From assembly GCA_021158405.1 (NCBI GenBank), contig JAGGUP010000078.1:1-57769 (forward strand): DNA of 57,769 nt. The letters run 5' to 3'. The notes below the pieces were generated by a model that was given only the letters and a program-made list of their open reading frames with translations, made no database searches and was not told the origin of the DNA. The DNA is from Bacteroidales bacterium (lineage in GTDB: Bacteria; Bacteroidota; Bacteroidia; Bacteroidales; UBA12170). Positions within the stretch are counted from its first letter, which is position 1. Every line of letters starts with the position of its first letter. Positions 45,196 to 53,061 of the stretch are shown here, in pieces. The position numbers and the translations under genes were made by a program.

Positions 45196-45262
45196 CCATG
45201 AGATCCCTCGACTACATTTCGACTACGCTCAATGTAAACGCTCGGAATCAGTTCGGCTAAAT
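45195..45262 (-). repeat. Dispersed intergenic repeat, copy 2
   Basis: Read on the minus strand, this copy matches 23911-23979 with about nine differences (TTTAGCCGAACTGATTC and GAGCGTTTACATTGAGCG are shared). It abuts the broken end of the CDF fragment. Confidence 0.75.
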
Positions 45263-45381
45263 AATTTTATTTGTGTCCTTCTTATTTTATGTATTCAGCC
45301 ACCTAGAAAATTTATCTGAAGCTCACTCTTCATTTTTTGTTACCTTTACCTGTTTTTAACGTCAACCATAAAAACCATTTT

Positions 45382-46626
45382 ATGATCTATCTGAAACTTT
45401 TAAGAGAGAGTTTGATTTTCGCCTTTAATGAATTGGTGGTGAATAAAGTACGTACATTTCTTTCTCTTCTGGGAATTACAATTGGTATTTTTTCTGTGAT
45501 TTCCGTTTTTACTATTTTCGATTCTATGGAGATTTATCTTCACAACAGCATCAATTCTTTAGGAAGCAATGTGCTATATGTACAAAAATGGCCTTGGATG
45601 GGAGGAGAAGATATGCAATGGTGGAAAATAATGAATCGTGACGAACCCACACTTGCTGATTTAGAAACAATCTATCGTAAAAGTGAATTATTGGAAGCTG
45701 CCACCTATATGGCAGGAACAAATAAAACACTCAAAAATGGCAATAATTCCATGGAAAACATCAGTGTTCAGGGAGTTTCCTACGATTATCCAAAAATTAT
45801 GAGCCTCGATATAGAAAATGGTCGGTTTTTTACTGAGATGGAAGCAAATAATGGAAAAGGTATTGCACTAATTGGATCGGCAGTTGCTGAAAATCTTTTT
45901 CCAGGTGAAAATCCTATCGGGAAAGATATAAAAATTGGAGGTCATAAAACCTATGTTATAGGCGTTATTAAAAAGAAAGGGGATGATGCTTTTGGTAATT
46001 CTCCCGATAAAACACTCATTGTCCCTGTTAATTACTTGCGTAATTTTGTCAACCTGCGTCATTCCGGAGGCACGGCAATTGCCGTTTTGGCCAAAGCAAA
46101 TATAAGCAACGATCAGCTTCGTGATGAATTGACGGGTATCTTACGCTCGGCTCATCGATTAAAACCAGGAAAAGAAGATGATTTTGCCATTAACGAAACC
46201 AGTGTTATTAGCAAAGGTTTTGATTCTTTCTTCGCCATTATAGGCACTATTGGATGGGTGATTGGAGGGTTTTCCTTATTAGTAGGAGGGTTCGGAATTG
46301 CTAATATTATGTTTGTTTCCGTAAAAGAACGAATCAATATCATCGGGATTCAAAAAGCAATGGGGGCCAAAAATTTCTTTATCCTTTTTCAATTCTTATT
46401 TGAAGCTATCGCTCTAGCTTTAATTGGTGGTCTTCTTGGTTTGCTCATTGTATTCCTTTTAGTGGTTATTGTAAATGCTGCCTTTGATTTTGGTATGGTT
46501 CTAACACTTGGAAATATTATGTTAGGAATAACAGTTTCTTCTGCTATTGGTTTAATAAGTGGTTTTATTCCTGCTTATCAAGCCTCTAAACTCGATCCGG
46601 TGGAAGCCATGCGTTCCTTAAGCTAA
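45382..46626 (+). CDS. MacB/FtsX-family ABC transporter permease
   Basis: A 414-residue inner-membrane protein with the MacB layout: one N-terminal helix (LLGITIGIFSVISVFTIF), a periplasmic MacB-PCD domain (about 45-270), and three C-terminal helices (GWVIGGFSLLVGGFGIANIM ... GLLIVFLLVVIV ... AIGLISGFIPAYQASKLDPVEAMR). The ending DPVEAMRSL is typical. The open frame begins at TTG 45337, but ATG 45382 (MIYLKLLRE) fits the family start, and an imperfect -7 box lies at 45341-45348. No ATPase gene is adjacent, so its partner must be encoded elsewhere. Confidence 0.88.
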   Translation: MIYLKLLRESLIFAFNELVVNKVRTFLSLLGITIGIFSVISVFTIFDSMEIYLHNSINSLGSNVLYVQKWPWMGGEDMQWWKIMNRDEPTLADLETIYRKSELLEAATYMAGTNKTLKNGNNSMENISVQGVSYDYPKIMSLDIENGRFFTEMEANNGKGIALIGSAVAENLFPGENPIGKDIKIGGHKTYVIGVIKKKGDDAFGNSPDKTLIVPVNYLRNFVNLRHSGGTAIAVLAKANISNDQLRDELTGILRSAHRLKPGKEDDFAINETSVISKGFDSFFAIIGTIGWVIGGFSLLVGGFGIANIMFVSVKERINIIGIQKAMGAKNFFILFQFLFEAIALALIGGLLGLLIVFLLVVIVNAAFDFGMVLTLGNIMLGITVSSAIGLISGFIPAYQASKLDPVEAMRSLS

Positions 46627-46780
46627 AAGATGGCAAATTCCATTATAGAATATATTGACGAAATTAGGTGACTATTGTATAAAACGAGAACTTTGATATC
46701 GTTAACTTAAATATTTGGCCGAAATAAGGTTAATAGTGTTGTTGTGAACTTTGGCTATGAGGCTAAATTCTTAAAAAAAT
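46627..46780. other. Intergenic spacer before a transposase remnant
   Basis: About 150 bp of AT-rich sequence after the permease stop. Some of it may be further decayed transposase (the reading NFGYEAKFLKK near 46747-46778), but the match is too short to assign. Confidence 0.4.
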
Positions 46781-47071
46781 AAGGATAATATCCCAATAAA
46801 AGATTTATTCCTAAATGCTGATTCAAGTTTCTATACAGCTTCATTTCGTTCTTATTGTTATGCAAATGATAATTGACAAAAGGAATGGAAACTCATTTGA
46901 AGTGTATGCAATTTTTGATGAGTTGCTCTATAAAACTCGCTTTATAATTGAGAGAACCAATGCCTGCTAGATGCTTTCAAAGCCATTTTAGTGCGTTTTG
47001 AAACAAATGATTCACACTTGAAATCTTTGCTGTTATTAGCTTTTCCTGTCATTTTATTACGGAAACATTAA
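46781..47071 (+). pseudogene. Decayed DDE transposase fragment (IS4/IS5-superfamily-like)
   Basis: Three overlapping frames together give the C-terminal third of a transposase: IPIKDLFLNADSSF (46793 on), then, after a frameshift near 46870, IDKRNGNS and FDELLYKTRFIIERTNA, then, after a lost base near 46966, LDAFKAILVRFETND and LLAFPVILLRKH ending at TAA 47069. The phrases LFLNAD, FIIERTNA(W)LDAFKA and VRFET are typical of DDE transposases in Bacteroidota. Stop codons at 46874 and 46968 break the frames. No intact terminal repeats were identified. Confidence 0.75.
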
Positions 47072-47103
47072 ACAAGCTCGTATTTATTAAAATATCAATC
47101 ATT

Positions 47104-47497
47104 TTATTTTCCATTAATAAATTTATAGCCTTCTTCTATCTTGACTGCGATTTTATCTGCAATTTCCTTATCTTTCGGTGATTGTTGAAAATCTGAAACT
47201 ACACATTCTAAACAGTCCAAATCCCAACTATAAAAACCAACTTTTCTTTTTCCCGTCAAATTAGCAATACGCCTATCCAGTCCGAAGGATTCAGCCATTT
47301 GCCAAGTATTTTCTTGCAATAGTTCCAATTCGTCAATGTCAAATTTAATTTCTGCTTTTATATCGGTTATTTGGGATTGTTGTTGGTATAATGCCTATAA
47401 ACAAAAAGATTATTGCTAAAACATTCTTGTTTTTCGGAAAGTTATGTATTCCAAAAACAATGACTGCAATGCCAACAATAACCAAAGTTAGTATCAT
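47104..47497 (-). pseudogene. Small two-helix membrane protein gene, frame broken
   Basis: ATG 47497 overlaps the yaaA stop as ATGA, which suggests translational coupling. The first frame (47497-47345) encodes a 50-residue protein with two hydrophobic helices, MILTLVIVGIAVIVFG and NVLAIIFLFIGIIP, then stops. A second frame (about 47389-47104) continues with KAEIKFDIDELELLQENTWQ, IANLTGKRKVGFYSWDLDC and IEEGYKFINGK. The break coincides with a 36-bp block (47357-47392) almost identical to an end of the MITE at 52791-52957. I infer one original gene split by that insertion; two short genes is the alternative. Confidence 0.55.
47357..47392 (+). repeat. Solo MITE end (terminal-repeat scar)
   Basis: 35 of 36 bases match the right end of the element at 52922-52957 (TTTATATCGGTTATTTGGG then ATTGTTGTTGGTAT). 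No matching left end was found nearby, so it is either a deletion product or an excision footprint. Confidence 0.75.
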
Positions 47498-48261
47498 CCA
47501 CGTAAAAAGACTAATTGGTTTGTACTGCTTTCAATATCACTATAAAAATAGCCATCCATTTCGAAATTCTTTAGCTCGTCGACCCCTGTTAATTCGTTTT
47601 TTAATATAAAGCGACTCATTAATCCTCGTGCTTTTTTTGCATAAAAACTGATTGTTTTATATTCCCCATTCTTAAAATCTTTGAAAACAGGCGTAATAAT
47701 TTCTGCTTTTAATTTTGTCTTATCCAAAGCTTTAAAATATTCGTTGGAAGCCAAATTAACTAATATAGAATCGCTTTGTGCCTTGAGAGCTTCGTTGATT
47801 TTCTTTGTAAGACTGTTGCCCCAAAAACCATAGAGACTTTTCTGATTTTTGGTTATCAATTTTGTTCCCATCTCCAATCGATAGGCTTGTATTAAATCCA
47901 AAGGACGTAGAACGCCATAAAGGCCGCTTAATATTCTCAAGTGATTTTGAGTAAAGAGGATTTCTTTTTCATTAAACAAATCGGCATCCAAACCCGTATA
48001 TACATCTCCTTTAAAAGCGAACAAAGCTTGTTTTGCGTTCGTTGAATCAAAAGGAAGCATCCAGTTTGCAAAGCGTTCCCGGTTTAAATGTGCTAATGAA
48101 TCACTAATATTCATTAGTTTCATCAAATCTTTTGCACTGTATTTCTTTAACTCTTTAATCAGTTTTTCTGATTTGGGTAGAAATTCGTTTTGTGTAAAAT
48201 GATTCGTTACGGCTTGTTGCTCAAAATTGAGCGTTTTTGCCGGTGAAATAACAATTAGCAT
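47494..48261 (-). CDS. yaaA: Peroxide stress protein YaaA (DUF328)
   Basis: A 255-residue protein of the YaaA family, which limits free iron during peroxide stress in E. coli. It begins MLIVISPAKTLNFE and contains ANWMLPFDSTNAKQALFAFKGDVYTGL, HLRILSGLYGVLRPLDLIQAYRLEMGTKL in pieces and FYAKKARGLMSRFI, all family signatures. Length is normal. Its stop overlaps the start of the small membrane gene (ATGA), a coupling not usual for yaaA. Confidence 0.94.
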   Translation of the reverse strand: MLIVISPAKTLNFEQQAVTNHFTQNEFLPKSEKLIKELKKYSAKDLMKLMNISDSLAHLNRERFANWMLPFDSTNAKQALFAFKGDVYTGLDADLFNEKEILFTQNHLRILSGLYGVLRPLDLIQAYRLEMGTKLITKNQKSLYGFWGNSLTKKINEALKAQSDSILVNLASNEYFKALDKTKLKAEIITPVFKDFKNGEYKTISFYAKKARGLMSRFILKNELTGVDELKNFEMDGYFYSDIESSTNQLVFLRG

Positions 48262-48343
48262 TGGTTTTGATTTTTTAAAATTTAACCATTACAAAATAAG
48301 ATATTCCTTTTTAAAAATGGTGTTTTATCTGTAAATCAAATCA

Positions 48344-48625
48344 TTAAATAGCCATTTTAAAACCTGGAATAGTATGTAGTTCGGCGTATAAATTTTTCAT
48401 CACCATTTCATTGATAATACGAATATGAACGGTATAACTGGTGTAATTTCCTTTGGTGCTGTCTTTATGTCGCCAATTTAAAAACGTGATTCCCAATTTA
48501 ACAAATACTTGTTCGATCATCGCTTCATTCTCCTTATGCAAACCATTTGCGATCAATATAATTTTCAAGTCGTAATTGACCGGAAATTTTACTTTTTCGT
48601 TGTTATCAAAAGGGCTTTTATGCAT
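48344..48625 (-). CDS. DUF493 (YbeD-like) protein
   Basis: A 93-residue small protein of the DUF493 family, with ferredoxin-like alpha/beta fold and no known reaction. KFPVNYDLKIILIANG and YTSYTVHIRIINEM fit the family. E. coli YbeD lies in the lipoate pathway region, but lipoate genes are not seen here. It sits between yaaA and the PfkB kinase gene on the same strand. Confidence 0.8.
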   Translation of the reverse strand: MHKSPFDNNEKVKFPVNYDLKIILIANGLHKENEAMIEQVFVKLGITFLNWRHKDSTKGNYTSYTVHIRIINEMVMKNLYAELHTIPGFKMAI

Positions 48626-48670
48626 TTTTATTGAATGTGTTTTTTCAAAAACAAAAGAAAAGAGCTTGAG

Positions 48671-49663
48671 TTAAGCCATTATTTTATTCACTTCAGCATT
48701 AATCTTAGTCCAGTGTTCATTGTCCATTTTAGCGCCAATCACTTCAATAACATTTCCTGAAAGAATTGCCCCGATTTCACCTGCTTTTTCTAGGCTTAAA
48801 TCGTTCATCAAACCAAACAAAAATCCACCGGCATACAGATCGCCGGCTCCTGTTGTATCGCGACTAAGCGCTTGAATTACACCTACTTTATATTTTACCC
48901 CATCTTTTTTTATGAAAGATCCATTTTTACCCACTTTAACAATAGCAATATCTACTACTTGTGCGATGATCTCCAATGCTTTTTCAGGATCACTTTCCCC
49001 GGTAAATGCGCGAGCTTCTTCTTCGTTGGCAAACAAAATATCCACATATTTTTTACTCATATCCTGTAAAAAAGCCAAGTTATCTTCAACCACATTATAG
49101 CTGGCTAAATCGAGAGAAACCAAAAGGCCTTCTGCTTTTGCCAATTGCAATGCTTTTTCGATAAGCGCATGATTTTGTACAAGATAACCTTCTATATGCA
49201 AATAATTATAGCCTGCAAAATGCTCTGGTTTTAAATCAGCATCCGAAAGTTCGACAGATGCGCCCAAAAAAGTTGCGAAAGTACGCTCGGAATCGGGACT
49301 TATTAAAGCAACTGCTCTTCCACTTTCCGTTTCGCTTTGAATCAAAAGAGGTTGTATGCCGCTATTTTTCATGTCGTCGGAAAAGAATTCCCCCATTTCG
49401 TCTTTACCAATTTTACCAATAAATCCACAAGAAGCACCTAATTTTGCTAATCCATTAATAGTGTTGGCAGCAGATCCTCCGGCAGCTAAACTGGTTTTAA
49501 GGTGTTTAGTACCTTCAACTACCTGATTTGATTTGGTTTTATCAACCAATTGCATACTCCCTTTTGGCAAACCGAAATTTTTCAATAAAGATTCGTCTTC
49601 TAACTGTGTCATTATATCGACTAGGGCATTTCCTAAACCTAAAATTTTCTTTGTTGTACTCAT
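48671..49663 (-). CDS. PfkB-family carbohydrate/nucleoside kinase (adenosine kinase-like)
   Basis: A 330-residue ribokinase-fold kinase. The N-terminal substrate region reads LGLGNALVDIMTQLED, with AAGGSAANTINGLAKLGA and FIGKIGKDEMG. The catalytic C-terminus has SRDTTGAGDLYAGGFLFG, with the Asp base and anion hole. The layout resembles adenosine kinases of Bacteroidota, but sugar or nucleoside specificity is not settled by eye. A -7 element (49688-49695) supports the start at 49663. Confidence 0.88.
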   Translation of the reverse strand: MSTTKKILGLGNALVDIMTQLEDESLLKNFGLPKGSMQLVDKTKSNQVVEGTKHLKTSLAAGGSAANTINGLAKLGASCGFIGKIGKDEMGEFFSDDMKNSGIQPLLIQSETESGRAVALISPDSERTFATFLGASVELSDADLKPEHFAGYNYLHIEGYLVQNHALIEKALQLAKAEGLLVSLDLASYNVVEDNLAFLQDMSKKYVDILFANEEEARAFTGESDPEKALEIIAQVVDIAIVKVGKNGSFIKKDGVKYKVGVIQALSRDTTGAGDLYAGGFLFGLMNDLSLEKAGEIGAILSGNVIEVIGAKMDNEHWTKINAEVNKIMA

Positions 49664-49687
49664 TTTCTATTTTATTTTTTTAGTGTT

Positions 49688-49695
49688 CAAAAGTA
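49688..49695 (-). promoter_or_regulatory. -7 promoter element of the PfkB kinase gene (TACTTTTG)
   Basis: An exact TAnnTTTG match on the minus strand, 24 nt before ATG 49663. Confidence 0.55.
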
Positions 49696-49840
49696 GAAAA
49701 AATGCGTGAAAGGGTTTGCATTATCTATTTCATATTTAGCTAAATGTCAGTATTAGGCATTTCCATGGCCAATAATAATCTTTTTTGCATAAAAGCAATA
49801 AGGCTTCATTTAAGCGTTTTCAAGTAATTATGCTTTTTTA

Positions 49841-49986
49841 GCTGTCCTTTCAGGACGAAAAATTATCAAATAGTTTTTCCATCAAGTATTTCCGAAATCA
49901 GGCTGAAAGCCCTATTTAAATTTAGCCCAAGGCAACGCCTTGGGGTATTAATTTCAAACATGTTTTTCGCCCTGAAAGAGCAATTG
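49841..49986. repeat. REP-like inverted-repeat block
   Basis: CTTTCAGGACGAAAAA (49847-49862) and TTTTTCGCCCTGAAAG (49963-49978) are inverted to one another with one difference. Between them is a GC-rich hairpin, GCCCAAGGC ... GCCTTGGGGT (49925-49946). Such blocks are dispersed in many Bacteroidota genomes. The rest of the 431-bp gap 49664-50094 shows nothing gene-like. Confidence 0.6.
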
Positions 49987-50058
49987 AGCAAGTCTATTAA
50001 TATAAACCACTCAAAACTAATAGAGTATCTATAATCATTATCCCTTTTAAAAAATGTT

Positions 50059-50066
50059 TACATTTG
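50059..50066 (+). promoter_or_regulatory. -7 promoter element of the penicillin acylase gene (TACATTTG)
   Basis: An exact TAnnTTTG match 28 nt before ATG 50095. Confidence 0.6.
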
Positions 50067-50094
50067 GTTAATCTAAATCCAAAAAAATCATTTT

Positions 50095-52500
50095 ATGAAA
50101 CTATTGAAGAAAATTCTTTTAAGCGTATTGATATTTCTCGTTGTTATAGCAATAGGCGCATCTATTTTTGTTTATCATCTTTCCACAAAAGCTATTCCCG
50201 ATTACAATCAAACTGTAGAACTCACCGGATTGACTGAGGAGGTTCAAGTATATCGCGATTCGCTGGCTATTCCACATATTTATGCCAAAAACGAAGCTGA
50301 TTTATATCGCACAGTCGGTTTTATTATGGCACAAGACCGGATGTGGCAAATGGATTTGTTGCGACGTGTTACTCAAGGAAGATTGGCGGAAATATTTGGT
50401 GCCGATCTAATCAATACAGACCTTTTTCTTCGTGCTTTGCGCATTCCCGAAAAATCTAAAATGATGTTGGCCGATATCACTCCGGAACAAAGAGTTGCAC
50501 TTGAAGCGTATGCCGATGGCGTGAATCAATACATAGAGCAATACGCAGATAAACTTCCTCCAGAATTTGGTATTTTAGGTTATAAACCTGAGCCTTGGGA
50601 GCCTGGAAACTCACTCAATATTACAGGTTATATGGCTTGGGATTTAGCTGGAAGTGCTTATTCAGCCGAGATAACCTTATACAAAATTATTCAAGCAATT
50701 GGTTTAGAAAAAGCAACTGGTCTTGTTCCCAATGTTGCCGAAAGAAAAGCAGTAGTCTATCCCGGATTTGAAATAGATCCTAAATTACTCGAACTTAAAA
50801 ATAGTCTTATGGCTGAATCTGAAACAGTCGAAAAATTAGGTGTTCAAGTATTTAATGGAAGTAATAATTGGGCGGTTTCCGGAGCAAAATCAACTACCGG
50901 AATGCCAATCATGTCAAACGATATGCATCTCGGTCTTAATGCGCCAGGCATTTGGTATCAGATTCACGAAGTCATTGAAGGAGAGCATAATGCCACTGGA
51001 CTTGCTATTCCCGGTCAACCCTTTGTTATAGCAGGACATAATGAAAATATTGCCTGGGGATTGACAAATCTTTATGTGGACGATATTGATTTGTATTTGG
51101 AAACCATTAACCCCGAGGACAGCAGTCAATACTTTTTTATGGGAGCTTGGAAACCCTTGGAAATTCGGAATGAACTCATTCGCATCAAAGGGGGCGATTC
51201 CGTTTATAGAGAGAATAGATTTACTCATCGCGGCCCCATTGTTTCGGGTTTTAAAAAAATAGATCAGGCCATTTCGATGCGCTGGATAGGAAACGATTAT
51301 AGTAATGAAATGCGTGCCGTTTATATGTTAAACAAAGCCGCTAATTGGGATGAATTCAAAGAAGCGATTCGTACTTTTAATTCTGTTAGTCAGAATTTTG
51401 TTTATGCAGATGCAGCAGGAAATATCGGACTTTATGCAGGTGGTGGAATCCCAATTCGCAAGGGTGCAAAATACATAATCAACCCTGGAGAAACAGATGA
51501 GTTTGATTGGACAGATCGTATTCCTTTTGAAGAACTTCCTCATAGTTTTAATCCTGAAAACGGCATGGTTTCATCGGCTAATAATAAAACGGTTGGTAAT
51601 GATTATCCTTACTATATCGGCACTTATTTCTCTCAAGATTATCGTATTAGTCGCATTCGCGAGATGCTGGAAGAAAAGGAAAAACTTTCTGTCGATGATT
51701 TTAAAAATATGCTAAAAGATCAAAACTCAATGATGGCCAGAAAATTTGTTCCTGATATGCTTGTCGAGCTTGCTTCTGTTGATGGAGATGCGAATTTCAA
51801 AAAAGGCTACAATTATTTACTCCATTGGAATAATAGCATGGATGTTGATGCCGTTGCTCCCTTGCTCTTTGAAAAGACTTATCTCAATATGATTAAAAAT
51901 TTATTATATGATGATTTAGGCGAAGATTTATTCACAGAATATTTCAATAATTCAGCACTTTCTCGCAATTTCATTGATGATTTTTGGATGACCAAAGACC
52001 CTCAATGGTGCGATAATATTTTAACGCCGGATGTTCAAGAAAGTTTTGGCGATCAGGTGAGAAAAAGTTTTGAAGAAACACTCATTCAGCTGAATACGGA
52101 ATTAGGATCTGATATGGATAAATGGACGTGGGGAAGTGTACACAAAGCCTATTTCAAACATCAAATGGGTGGCGTTGCCATTCTTGACAAAGTGTTTGGT
52201 TTAAATCGTGGGCCTTATCCTGTTGGAGGAAGTTTCCATACGGTAAGTCCTTATTCATACAATTTTGCATCGCCATTTGAAGCCAATCACGGCTCTTCAC
52301 ATCGTCATATATTTCTACCAAACAGTTGGGACGAAAGTTTGACAATTATTCCTACAGGTGAATCCGGAATTCCGGCTTCTGATTATTATATGGATCAAAC
52401 AGAAAAGTATTTGAACAATCAATTTCATGTCGATGCTTTTAGTAGAAATGCGGTGGAAAAACAAATCCAATATACCGCTCAATTTGTGCCAAAAAAATAG
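50095..52500 (+). CDS. Penicillin acylase family protein (S45 peptidase)
   Basis: An 801-residue N-terminal-nucleophile amidase, with a membrane-anchor or signal helix at about 6-28. The proenzyme cleavage site is visible in FNGSNNWAVSG: G255 precedes S256, which would become the nucleophile at the start of the beta chain, and the early alpha-chain segment AQDRMWQMDLLRR (79-91) is typical. It hydrolyses an amide substrate such as an N-acyl homoserine lactone or a beta-lactam side chain; which is unknown. It is likely periplasmic. No related genes adjoin. Confidence 0.92.
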   Translation: MKLLKKILLSVLIFLVVIAIGASIFVYHLSTKAIPDYNQTVELTGLTEEVQVYRDSLAIPHIYAKNEADLYRTVGFIMAQDRMWQMDLLRRVTQGRLAEIFGADLINTDLFLRALRIPEKSKMMLADITPEQRVALEAYADGVNQYIEQYADKLPPEFGILGYKPEPWEPGNSLNITGYMAWDLAGSAYSAEITLYKIIQAIGLEKATGLVPNVAERKAVVYPGFEIDPKLLELKNSLMAESETVEKLGVQVFNGSNNWAVSGAKSTTGMPIMSNDMHLGLNAPGIWYQIHEVIEGEHNATGLAIPGQPFVIAGHNENIAWGLTNLYVDDIDLYLETINPEDSSQYFFMGAWKPLEIRNELIRIKGGDSVYRENRFTHRGPIVSGFKKIDQAISMRWIGNDYSNEMRAVYMLNKAANWDEFKEAIRTFNSVSQNFVYADAAGNIGLYAGGGIPIRKGAKYIINPGETDEFDWTDRIPFEELPHSFNPENGMVSSANNKTVGNDYPYYIGTYFSQDYRISRIREMLEEKEKLSVDDFKNMLKDQNSMMARKFVPDMLVELASVDGDANFKKGYNYLLHWNNSMDVDAVAPLLFEKTYLNMIKNLLYDDLGEDLFTEYFNNSALSRNFIDDFWMTKDPQWCDNILTPDVQESFGDQVRKSFEETLIQLNTELGSDMDKWTWGSVHKAYFKHQMGGVAILDKVFGLNRGPYPVGGSFHTVSPYSYNFASPFEANHGSSHRHIFLPNSWDESLTIIPTGESGIPASDYYMDQTEKYLNNQFHVDAFSRNAVEKQIQYTAQFVPKK

Positions 52501-52684
52501 TTGGAAAATCCAATTTTTAGATAAGACTTTTCCTGCTTTCGCGCTTGAAATCAGGTTTATCTACTTGCGTAATAGTGCTAATATGAAATCTGTTCTAACT
52601 ATTGAATTATTCATTTTTTCCCAATACGTTTATGACATTGGACTGATTAGGGTATTTGAAATTTACTGAATGGAAATATTTTTC

Positions 52685-52723
52685 GCCACTCCCAAAGGGA
52701 TGCTTTTGGAAGTGGCATTTTTT
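52685..52723 (+). terminator. Intrinsic terminator downstream of the acylase gene
   Basis: GCCACT-CCCAAA pairs with TTTGGA-AGTGGC, followed by ATTTTTT. It lies about 185 bp past the stop codon. Confidence 0.8.
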
Positions 52724-52790
52724 ACCTTTTTAGATCAAGACACGATTTTTACTAGTCCATTTCTATTGGAGTTTTTTACACAAATAACGA

Positions 52791-52957
52791 ATTATACCAA
52801 CTATAATTCCAAATGACTGATAAATAAATAGAATTGTTTTTTTCTTTTTTGAATCACACTTTTTTTTAATAGCCTTTTTATGGAGATATTTTTTGATGAG
52901 AAAAAAGGAGAAAAGAAACTGTTTATATCGGTTATTTGGGATTGTTGTTGGTATTAT
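52791..52957. repeat. MITE-like element, complete copy B
   Basis: A 167-bp AT-rich element with imperfect terminal inverted repeats of about 31 bp. The left end reads ATTATACCAACTATAATTCC, and the right end, reversed, ATAATACCAACAACAATCCC. Most of it is repeated inverted at 1-132, and its right end recurs alone at 47357-47392. It contains no transposase; the reading frame through it is only the repeat itself. Confidence 0.8.
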
Positions 52958-53027
52958 ATCCCTCAATCCAATAAGAAATTAGTAAAAGACTTTTCATAAT
53001 ATATATTTAATGCTTGCGCGAATTTTG

Positions 53028-53035
53028 TAATTTTG
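53028..53035 (+). promoter_or_regulatory. -7 promoter element of ettA (TAATTTTG)
   Basis: An exact TAnnTTTG match 26 nt before ATG 53062. Confidence 0.6.
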
Positions 53036-53061
53036 TCGCCACAATTTAACTCGATCTATTT

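Noticed and set aside
47391-47609. 72-codon plus-strand frame
   Set aside because: Antisense to the split membrane gene and the end of yaaA, both better supported.
52763-52966. 67-codon open frame on the minus strand
   Set aside because: It runs through the MITE and its terminal repeats; low-complexity Lys/Phe content reflects the repeat, not a gene.
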